Shown here: piece by piece, positions 22,490 through 30,616 of the stretch
Numbering within the stretch: the first letter of the stretch is position 1
How the letters are laid out: each line of letters begins with the position of its first letter
Assembly (NCBI GenBank): GCA_037074765.1
Contig: JBAMDO010000376.1
Coordinates: forward strand, 1-30,616
DNA: 30,616 bases
DNA from: Mansonella perstans
Taxonomy: Eukaryota > Nematoda > Chromadorea > Rhabditida > Onchocercidae
Reading direction: 5' to 3'
Program-made: the position numbers and the translations under genes
The notes under the pieces: model-generated
Databases searched by the model: none
Told to the model about the DNA's origin: nothing
What the model saw: the letters and a program-made list of their open reading frames with translations, nothing else

Positions 22490-22735
22490 GTAATGAACAT
22501 CTAGAACTGAATGATTTCACGTAATTTCACGTATATAAAACGTGAAAAAATGAACTAAATGAGTTCATGTAAGGAGCGCATATAACAAATCGAATGAATT
22601 CACCTGAAGAGCACATGAAAGACGTGAACAGACAAGAATTATATAAAATATAGAGGTACAAAATGAATGACTTTACGTAGAGTAACATGTAACGTCAAGA
22701 AAATAGACTGAATAATTTCACGTAAATGGAACAAG
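22490..22735. repeat. diverged repeats with TGAATGATTTCACGTAA words
   Basis: Variants of (A)CTGAATGATTTCACGTAA recur at about 22507, 22548, 22594, 22662 and 22709, often followed by ACGTGAA or ACATG words. The array lies a few hundred bases upstream of the membrane-protein gene. The palindromic CACGTG-like half sites (TTTCACGT, ACGTGAA) come from the repeat, and I cannot show a regulatory role. Confidence 0.5.
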
Positions 22736-22739
22736 TTAA

Positions 22740-23950
22740 TGCAAAAACAGAAATGTAAAGCTAATATATAAATTAAGAAAAGAAAAAGGAAAAAATTTAA
22801 AATTCAATAATTTTTACAGTAACACAATAATTCAAATTCAATATTTAACAAAATTTGTTAACTACTATAATAATATGACATAATTATGTTAGTCGGTAAT
22901 AGTAATATTAGATAGTAATAAGGTAAATTAAATAATGGAATAAAATTGATGAGAAAATGAAATCTAGTTAAAATAAAAGAAATTATGAGTGAGAGAAAAA
23001 ATTTAAAAAAAAAAAAAAGACAACTATAAAAAGTGAAAAATTAAAATTATAAAGAAAAAGAGACAACTGTAAAAATTTGAAGTTTAAAATTAACAAATTT
23101 TTCAATTAAAAAATCATTTCTATTATCGACTCATCTTTTTGTTTTTTTTGTCAATTAATCATCACATATGGTATTTGCTTATTTTGTAAAAGGCTAATTA
23201 TTTAAGTTATTGGTGCAAAAAAAAAGTTAGGAAGAAAATTTAGTTTCAATAAAAATTTCCGGTTTTTTTCCTATTTCAAATCAACTTCATTAGACACGGC
23301 GATAATTTCAACAAATTAACGCACGCAAAAGGCAAAAGGAGCTAAAATATGTGTGAAATGAAATTTCATAACAAATACAAAAAAAAAGCAGAATATAATG
23401 CACTGAGGAAGAGTGAAGAAGAAGGAAAAAGAAAAAAAAATTCGGAATGATTAAGAATACTCTATACTTCAAATAAATACAGCTATTTTATTTTTGTTTT
23501 GTTGAAAATTTAATCAAATTTGAAAAAAAGAAAAACTTTGCTAGGAATGAAATTTTGTAATTAAATAGCATAGAATAAAACAAAGAGAATAAAAAAAAAG
23601 CTTGAATTAGAATTTAAATTTAAAAATTTGAGTTTAAATTAAAAGTTGAATTAAAAAAAGAATTTTTTTTTTTCGAAAATATTTAAGGGAAATCAAACAA
23701 ATGTCAACAAAGAAAAAAAATGTATCTAAAGTGCGGAGATGGTAAAAGGAGTGAAAAAAAAAGGGAAGAAAGTAAAGTAAGGTGAAGTGGATTTTGGGAC
23801 GAATGGAATAAATTAATCAGTGAATCAATTTCATGCATGAATGGATAGATTGATTTTAGATGGATTGAACTGATATTAAAGCGCTATGGTTTTTTTTTGT
23901 TGAATTTCAAATGCAATATAATGCTATGAACGATGATGATATGATGGAAT
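22740..23950. other. gene-free A+T-rich stretch
   Basis: Purine-rich on the plus strand with many A runs. No exon is supported on either strand. Confidence 0.55.
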
Positions 23951-23957
23951 TATAAAA

Positions 23958-24018
23958 GTTTAATCAAAATGATGAAAGTATAATCAAAGTGATGAAGGTC
24001 TAATCAAAGTGATGAAAG
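23958..24018. repeat. 20-bp tandem repeat, 3 copies
   Basis: GTNTAATCAAARTGATGAAR starts at 23958, 23978 and 23998. A fourth, broken TAATCAAAAG follows at about 24030. Confidence 0.88.
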
Positions 24019-24210
24019 TATTCAATTTGTAATCAAAAGTTTTGTTTCTGAGATGGAAATAACCAATTCATCGCTGTAGATAATACAAAATTGAAACTAA
24101 TGGAAATGTACCTTACAAAATAGCAATACAAATCAAAATTCCTTCCTGCCTTCTTCTTCTTACCCATACAATTGAAAGAAACAGAGCCCATCAACAAACC
24201 GGGTTTCAGT

Positions 24211-24284
24211 ATGTGTATGTGTGTGTATGTGTATGTATATGTGTATATGTTTATGCATGTGTGTGTACATACATTCATGTATGT
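24211..24284. repeat. TATG/TG microsatellite
   Basis: Imperfect alternating TG/TA array. Open frames on both strands across it (Tyr/Val/Cys/Met on plus, Thr/Tyr/His on minus) are translations of the repeat. Confidence 0.85.
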
Positions 24285-24289
24285 TTTGG

Positions 24290-25535
24290 TATGTTTGATT
24301 TGTTCTGTAACATGTTTGTACGCAGATCTGTATGCTTCGTACCTGTTACTACAAATAACTATAAGCATTATAATTAAGATAAAATGAGAAACTAGTTTTT
24401 TTTCAAGGTGGTATTTTTGATTTTGAGTGAATTTGTTCTTCTTTCAGGTTAAAAACACTATTTGATTTATTTGATGCATTTGATTCATATAAAAAAAAAA
24501 AAAAAAAAAAAAAAAAACTTTTTTTCTCTCCATCATTTATCATTGTTCATTGTTTTATTTGACAAACAAGCAAAAAAAAAACTTTCTTTTGCTTATTTTA
24601 TCAGAAGTTTATTTGTTTAAAAAATAAAGTAGTAAAAAGCGAGAGTCAGAGTAAAAGAGAGAGAGCGAGAGAATGAAGAATTAAAAAATTTTTTTAATCG
24701 TATTAAAATATGAAAATTGCTAGAGAAAAAAAAGGCGATTGAAATGGTGCAGTTATTCTTTCATTCGTTTGGAAAAAAAGGACGTTATTCGAGATGTCTT
24801 AAGAAGTTTTTCAGTAAGAAATAAAACTTTCAAATAATTTCATTCCAAACAAATAATTGTTTTTTGCTTTTGCAAAATCAAAATTCAGTAATAAGACTTG
24901 AAATTAGAGAAAAAAAGAAATGTTAAAAATACAACATGAATTCTCTTTGTGTATGCGTTTTAAGATGGGAATTTTCAAAAATTAAATTAAAATTTTTGTC
25001 TAGAGAACTAAGTGAATGCATAAATTGCTTGAAAGGGTAGCCGCTGTGTATGGGTGTGTGTGTCTGTGATGCACATAAATTTTTATATTTTAAATGAATG
25101 AAAATAATTCAAATAATTTAGGTCACATTAGCTTGTGTAGTCTATGAATGCCATTAATGAATTAATTGCATAATTCGTTTTTGCTCATTATCATATATCA
25201 TTCGAAAATTTCAATATAATTTTAATTTTCTCTCTCCCTGTCTCTCTCTCCTCATTCCTTTCCATTCCTTACCGCATTAATAATATCCGTTTATAAATAC
25301 CTGCTATATACGGTAGAATTTGTTAATGTAATCACATTACTAAAATTCATTAGATCGAAATAGATTTTTGTATTTTAATTTCTCCCACACAAAAAATGTT
25401 GTTGATGAAAAAAGAAAATTTTAAATATATGAAAAACTTTTTCAAAAAAAAAAATTTTTTTTTTTCACCAATAACTATTATTATTGTCGTCATAAATGTC
25501 ATTTTACAAAAGTGAAAGAAAGAAAAAAGCAATCC
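24290..25535. other. gene-poor stretch
   Basis: Contains a run of 27 A at 24491-24517, a GA-rich patch at 24640-24672, and A/T-rich sequence otherwise. No supportable exon. Confidence 0.5.
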
Positions 25536-25544
25536 TTGCTTACA

Positions 25545-25616
25545 TTAAGACATTTTGCGCTTCACTGAAATCATCATTTATTGACCTTGGATATCTTGCG
25601 CTTCGCTGATATTGTT
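25545..25616. repeat. two-copy TTGCGCTTC(A/G)CTGA repeat
   Basis: ATTTTGCGCTTCACTGA at about 25551 and ATCTTGCGCTTCGCTGA at about 25592 are separated by a diverged spacer. A weaker relative (TTTTGCATCTCGCTAA) occurs near 26450. Confidence 0.5.
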
Positions 25617-25773
25617 GGGGGAAAGGAAAGAAAAAAAACACTGAGAAAATTTACAGTATGCTGTAAGCAATTTAAATAATCATTGCATTACATATTTTTA
25701 AACATAAAGTTTGCTAAAGAGCATTACCAGATAAAGGGTTAACATTTTACATCTAAAACGATAAACCGCTGCT

Positions 25774-26108
25774 CTAATCATGAAAACATCGCATACTTCC
25801 GGTAAACCAGAAAATATAATACACATCCGGTAAAACAACATATATAAAGGATTCATCCACAAAAAAAGGATGCTTCTTTTGTATACCTAAATAAATGATG
25901 AGGCGTTTATCCATATTCTTCCAATTATTTGAACATGTTCTAATCCTGAAGACGTTTATACATATCCGGCAAAAAACAATGCGTAAATTCTTCTTGCCTA
26001 ATCTTTGTATGTAATTCTTTTATTAACTTACCTGTATACATAATCTACGTCCACCAGTATAAAATGTTTTTCTTTTTTTCCCTTCCGACACTTTAGTTTT
26101 TTACACAT
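25774..26108 (-). CDS. candidate two-exon gene, unknown function (82 aa)
   Basis: Exon 1 (26108-26032) reads MCKKLKCRKGKKEKHFIL, then VDVDYVY, and ends AG|GTAAGTT, a perfect donor. After an 86-base intron ending ACGTCTTCAG, exon 2 (25945-25774) completes the split Arg codon and reads IRTCSNNWKNMDKRLIIYLG, then IQKKHPFFVDESFIYVVLPD, and VYYIFWFTGSMRCFHD to a TAG. Phases agree and both splice sites are good. The product would start strongly basic and be hydrophobic near its end; no family is recognised. Caution: the region carries degenerate CATCCGGTAAAA and CGGATCTTCAG words, and open frames of this size arise by chance in the window. The frame is also open upstream of the chosen ATG for about a dozen codons. 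Confidence 0.27.
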
Positions 26109-26124
26109 TTCAGCCTTTGACACT

Positions 26125-26205
26125 TTTCGGATCTTCAGTTCCAAATTTCATCTTGAAATGTTGCCGGATTTTCAGCTTCAAATTTCATCTTCAATTTAAT
26201 CTCTG
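26125..26205. repeat. about 37-bp repeat, two copies
   Basis: CGGATCTTCAGTTCCAAATTTCATCTT at about 26128 and CGGATTTTCAGCTTCAAATTTCATCTT at about 26165 are adjacent diverged copies. Confidence 0.75.
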
Positions 26206-26219
26206 AAAAATTCCTCTTT

Positions 26220-28015
26220 TTTACAACAATAAGAAACACAACCATAAACTGGTGTTTTATATTTTATTTCATCTCATTTATGTTGTATTTTAAATATTTG
26301 CTGGGAAAACTATTAAATGTCATCAATAAACCTTTTGTCCGTGTCGAGTCGGTATCGGGCAATACAAAGAAATTTCATCATAAAATTTCTTTAAGATAAA
26401 AGATAACATTTTTTTTTTTTTTTCATTACAAATATCAAACTGCAGATATTTTGCATCTCGCTAATTTTATTCATAGCATAAAGTATTGAGAATATTTTTT
26501 TTTTGCATAACTTTTTGTAAATTTATCTATCAAAATGCATACAAACATTTGACTGTCGCATGAGTAGCAAAATATTTCAAAGAATTAAATTCAAAAAAAA
26601 AAATTTTTTTTTAAACTTCAGCACATGCAATTTGAGAATTTGATAAAAATAAATTCAATAATCGATGCTAACTGATAATTCAGTACGGTTGGAATTTATC
26701 ATTTAAAAGACTTTTTTTTGATACAATATAATAAGCTATAAATTTGATAAGAGTAAAAATAAACTTATTTAAGGGTAATTATTTTAAACAGCAATATTTG
26801 TATTTGAATTAGATAGCCTGAAGAATGTGGCAAATTTCTTTCTCCAAATTTTACATTCATTTTCTTGAATGTATTTTAAAATTAAATTATGTGGAAAAAT
26901 TTTCACTTCACATTTCATAAATTGTGGTGGTATGTATTTATATGTGTCACATAAACAAACAAGTTTCAGTTTCTCATTTCCAACCTCTCTTCCGATCAAT
27001 AACTTTCATTTAGCAATTATTTTATCAATTAATTGATCTGTTTACCAGTTCATGATAATGCAAAAGCAAAAAAAGAAAAAAGAAAATTCTCATGAAAGAA
27101 TTTTTTTCCATCCTTTTAAAATATTTTTACAGGTGAAAGAGAGCAGTCACAATGTCCTGTAACAATTACAAACTTCTTAACAAAACGATGGAATGAACAT
27201 AGGAATATATTAAATGAAAGAAGTACTACAAATAATATGAAATAAGGATTATAATTAAATTGATTCTAAGTATGTGAAATTAAACATTATTTTCAACATT
27301 GATGATGAATAATTTGATTCAATTTTTTTTTTTTTTTTGAAAAACAGATGATTTAACAAAGGCAAAAGAGATAAAAAAAAAATTTTGATAACTATACAAA
27401 ATATTGACATACTTTGTTCTTTCATTAAGCCTATTTGAATGAAATTTAAAATATTGAAATAATCGGCAGTTATTCAAGATTCCAATTCTTACAAACATTC
27501 ACTTTTAACTTCATTTCAATAAACTTTTAATAGGATATTAACATTTGTGTGATAAAAGTGGAACCGGTTTTTTTCCTTTTACATCAAATTTCCAGTTAGA
27601 AATTATTAAACCTTTTGCTACTTAAAATTTCTATTTTCAGATTTTCATATTATTTTATTTTTATCTTTTTAAACTAAATTAAAAATTATTGTGAATAAAT
27701 TATCAGAGGAATTTAAGTAATTGAAATATTTCTTATTTATGAAATTATAACAGTAACAGTAATATTAATTCGCGCAGCCTTTTTTTTCATTGGAACAAAT
27801 CAAATGTTCCAATTCTAAATTCAAATAAAAAATTTGAACGAAGCAAAATGGGTGGTGCAATTACTTTTACTTCGTGGAATTGAAATGGTTGTTAATTAAT
27901 TTTATACATATTCTAGAACTCAAATAAAAAATGCTCAAATAAATTGTTTCCTAAATTGAGGAAATGATCGAAAAAAGTAATTGAATAAATACAAACAAAC
28001 ATCAAAAAAAGGAAA
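26220..28015. other. gene-poor A+T-rich stretch
   Basis: No exon is supported. The 71-codon minus-strand frame ending near 26784 has some ordinary-looking residues (GREVGNEKLKLVCLCDTYKY) but no splice or start context that I can defend. Confidence 0.45.
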
Positions 28016-28017
28016 AA

Positions 28018-28084
28018 CATACTGTAAACTGATGACTGTAAAACGACTACTGTAAAATGATTGCTGTAAAACATACTGTAAAAA
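28018..28084. repeat. ACTGTAAAA repeat
   Basis: ACTGTAAA or CTGTAAAA occurs five times at intervals of roughly 11-17 bases, with variable spacers. Related ACTGTA words form the array at 15530. Confidence 0.75.
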
Positions 28085-28636
28085 TAATCATTGAATTTCG
28101 ACAAATAGAAAAACTAAATTGAGTTTATGCTTAAAATTTTACATTTATAATTTTGCTCTCCTATTTTCATGAAATTTTGACTTTTGCCAAAATTGGTTCG
28201 GATCAATTTATGATCTGGTTTCTGGCTTTTTTTTTAGACTAGAAGTTTTTATTTCTGTCTAGCACCGTAACCTGCCTTTTTTAAGCTCCACAAAGTTTGT
28301 TTGTCAAAATTAATGACAGTCAATACTTTAGTTAAGTCTGTTATTTATTATCCATGCTCTAAAGGCAAAGCATTATAGTGATTTATTCCAATATTTTGTG
28401 TCTATAATTCACTTGTATAATGCACTGCTTAATCCTGCTTATTAATGACTTGCAGAATGCAAGTGTAATTTGTTCATTGCTTTCTTGGCCATCATATGCT
28501 TATCAATTTTTTCAATGATATTTGATCATTAAAGTCAAAATTACTTTAACATTTCGAAATCAAAATCATCAAAATTTGATCATATATAAAATTTTATGTC
28601 CAAAAAAAAAAAATATTTCATCATCAATGGATTTAC

Positions 28637-28742
28637 CTTGATTTAGCTAAGAGAGGGAGAGCAAAGGTAGGTTTAGGCAACGGCTTGGGCGTCGGCCTAG
28701 GCTTAGGCTTAGACTTAAGCTTGCCCCTCATTTTACTAGGCA
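28637..28742 (-). CDS. candidate Lys-Pro repeat exon
   Basis: The minus-strand acceptor CTCGTTGCAG precedes the exon and AG|GTAAAT follows it. Eleven bases into the exon is an ATG, so it could be a trans-spliced first exon. The frame reads MRGKLKSKPKPRPTPKPL, then PKPTFALPLLAKSR. The K-P dipeptides come from the hexamer array on the opposite strand. In every Pro codon the first two bases are kept while the third varies (T, G or C), which hints at selection for proline. No next exon could be joined with confidence; a phase-matched acceptor at about 28280 leads to a stop after a few codons. No family is recognised. Confidence 0.35.
28670..28723 (+). repeat. degenerate TTAGGC hexamer array, 9 units
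   Basis: Nine consecutive hexamers in exact phase: GGTTTA, GGCAAC, GGCTTG, GGCGTC, GGCCTA, GGCTTA, GGCTTA, GACTTA, AGCTTG. This is the nematode telomere unit (TTAGGC) with substitutions, and much richer in G+C than the surroundings. It is either an interstitial telomere-like tract or a coding K-P repeat on the other strand, or both. Confidence 0.8.
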
Positions 28743-28759
28743 CTGCAACGAGATTAGTA

Positions 28760-30616
28760 TGGCAAATTCATATTTAAAAAAAATAAAACAGTTGGCTCAT
28801 TTCGGCTTCTTCCTGGACTACACATTACTCTTTGCAGCACTGTATTTCAAATAGCCTTGTTGTTAAGCACTTTTTGAGTACTTTTATGAATTTAAAATTT
28901 TAATTTCGTTAAATTCACGCAATAAAAAGAAAAAGCATTAAAGGGTAACAGGGAAAAAGCGAAGCAAATTTATTAAGTTGTTGTTTGCTGTTTTGTTACT
29001 GCATTCCAACAGATATGATCATTTTGTTTATAACAGTATCGATTATCAATGGTAGTAGTACCAATTGTCATGTTGATAATTACTGCTACTACAGTAACAA
29101 TACTTCATCTTGACAGTTATTGCTATTCCGGTAAGATCATTTGCCCAATTTTTTTTTTTTTTTTTTTTTGCTTTCATTAGACAATTCATTATCATTATAA
29201 TAAAGTTATTATTGCATTAACAAGCTCTATCATGATTAAAATCATTATCAATTAATAGCATTGCAGCTACTCATGCATTTTAATATATGAATATTAAGCA
29301 TTCTAGTATACGAAAATTACGCATTTTAATATTCCTTTAAAACTATTCAAAAAAGAAATTTTTTCATCAGATTTTTTTTCTTTTACAATAACATCAATAA
29401 AAATATCCAGCTGACTTTTACAAAAAATAATTTTGAACTTAAATTGTTTACAGCAAATTTCATTTGGAAAAACTGTAACAACTTTTTGAAGCTTATATTT
29501 TACAAATCACAATTCTAGCAAATAATTGCAGTAATCAATATACTTACTCTTCATCAATTGCAATCGGTAGACGAAAAATTTTTATGAATTCCATAATTAT
29601 GCAAGAATAGCTTCATTTTAGCAAAAACATTTTAATTTATTTGCTTGCAATTCTAACGATTGATTACCAACACACTTACTGTAATTCTAACAAATGACTA
29701 TAGTAATCAACATACTTGGAAATTCACAATTACTTATTAAATTTGTTTTTGATCGGATAAAATTTTTAAATTTAGCATTACATCAATACAAACATTTTTA
29801 AAAGTATGTTGTAACGCACAGAATAGCTTGAATTTTTCAACAGGAAAAATATCAAGGGAAAAAAGGGTAGGTGAAAGGTCAGATAATTGTATTGGCGAAA
29901 AAAGATACAATCTAATACTTTTTTTCTTTTTAAACAATTTATTCAATCTTTTGCTTTTACAATTACAAATTCAGCAAGCTTATAATTGCTAAAATTTGAA
30001 GTAATTTTTTGTACTACTCAAAATTTCGATTCACTTTACTCAAAAACTTTTTAACAGTAATTAAATTTCAAAACTTTTTTTCTTTCAAATTAAATTTAAT
30101 TAAATTGTAATAAAAATGGTTTAAGCAAATGAAGAAAATTTTCCAAAACTTTTTTCTCAAATTTCAAAAAATAACTTAATTAATTTAATTGTATATGTTC
30201 AAAAAATTACCTAACAGAATATCAATTTCATCCTGGGCTTTTTTCCACTAAAGAAATTTAATTTAATAAGCTTAAAAATCAGGAAGGAAAATTCTTTTTT
30301 TTAAACTATTTTCATCAAACTTGAATTTTCCGAGAGATTTTTAAAATATTTTCCAAATTTATATATTTTTATTTGATAACATTTTATTCATAAAATTTCG
30401 ATTGGTTTGTTATCGAAATTTTGAATTTAAAATATTCCAAATTTTAATGACCAAAAATTTTCATGACAGATTTGCAGGCAGATTTTGGATATTAAATAAA
30501 ATGAAACAACAAAACGCTTGAATTGAAAACGAATAAGAGATTGCGCAGAAAGTTGGTTGTGTAAGGAAGATACTGTGAAATTAGGCCCATAAAAATTTGT
30601 TTGTCCTTAAGGAAAA
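28760..30616. other. gene-poor stretch to the window end
   Basis: Starts with a G+C-richer patch (28795-28865) that is open on the minus strand after GAAATACAG (LQRVMCSPGRSRNEPTVLF and so on, then a stop) but has no donor. The rest is A+T-rich, with 21 T at 29149-29169 and a diverged AATTCTANCAAAT(G/A)A...GTAATCAA(C/T)ATACTT repeat at about 29512-29545 and 29688-29716. No gene is supported. Confidence 0.45.

Noticed and set aside
24033..24387. Long frames on both strands, and a possible MGSVSFNCM first exon at 24191-24164 before GTAAGAAG
   Set aside because: The long frames come from the TG microsatellite. The nine-codon exon has a good donor but no acceptor, no next exon and a competing open frame on the other strand.
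26165..26215. Minus-strand terminal exon reading IKLKMKFEAENPATFQDEIW after TTTTTCAG
   Set aside because: Only 22 codons, and it lies on a two-copy 37-bp repeat. No exon in a compatible phase was found upstream.
1..30616. tRNA, rRNA, CRISPR, viral or bacterial-endosymbiont insert
   Set aside because: No B-box-like GGTTCRANNCC with a fitting fold, no regularly spaced repeat-spacer array, and no prokaryote-like dense coding segment was found on either strand by reading.

Overview
The window looks like a piece of a nematode nuclear genome. It is very A+T-rich by eye, with long homopolymer runs, many short tandem repeats, and long stretches without genes. The one gene I can assemble with confidence has four exons separated by introns of 545, 122 and 1035 bases. 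Its acceptors read TTTCAG or TTACAG and its donors GTAAGG, GTAATT and GTTAGT, which fits nematodes. A short TTAGGC-like hexamer array (the nematode telomere unit) near 28.7 kb agrees. Composition, repeat load and intron size suggest a filarial-type spirurid, but that is inference. I saw no prokaryotic operon, tRNA or rRNA gene, CRISPR array or intact transposon.

Layout. From 1 to 9.3 kb the sequence is essentially gene-free, with small tandem repeats, hairpins and microsatellites. Between 9.3 and 15.4 kb there are several low-confidence candidate exons, among them a signal-peptide-like first exon at 9315 and a two-exon candidate at 15082-15325. A block of about 155 bp occurs twice here, at 13084 and 15257. 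At 16.9-17.1 kb lies a convincing terminal exon of an unrecognised minus-strand gene. It is followed at higher coordinates by a 25-bp minisatellite, a GC-richer island that may hold an upstream exon, a purine-rich tract and a perfect 21-bp hairpin.

From 22251 down to 19679, on the minus strand, lies the main gene. It encodes a 289-residue single-pass membrane protein with six extracellular cysteines (a C...C...CC...CC pattern), one membrane helix and a polar cytoplasmic tail with an NPxY motif. I assign it to the Shisa-like/STMC6 type of nematode adaptor proteins. Two of its introns contain tandem repeats (58-bp and 32-bp units).

From 22.3 kb to the end the sequence is mostly gene-poor. It holds a TG microsatellite and two weak candidate coding pieces on the minus strand: a two-exon 82-residue reading at 25.8-26.1 kb and a Lys-Pro repeat exon at 28.6-28.7 kb that coincides with the TTAGGC-like array.

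The supported genes show no shared pathway. I found no evidence for a new multi-gene system. The items most worth checking are the membrane-protein gene (including its missing signal peptide), the duplicated block with compensating indels, the hexamer/K-P exon and the 21-bp perfect hairpin.
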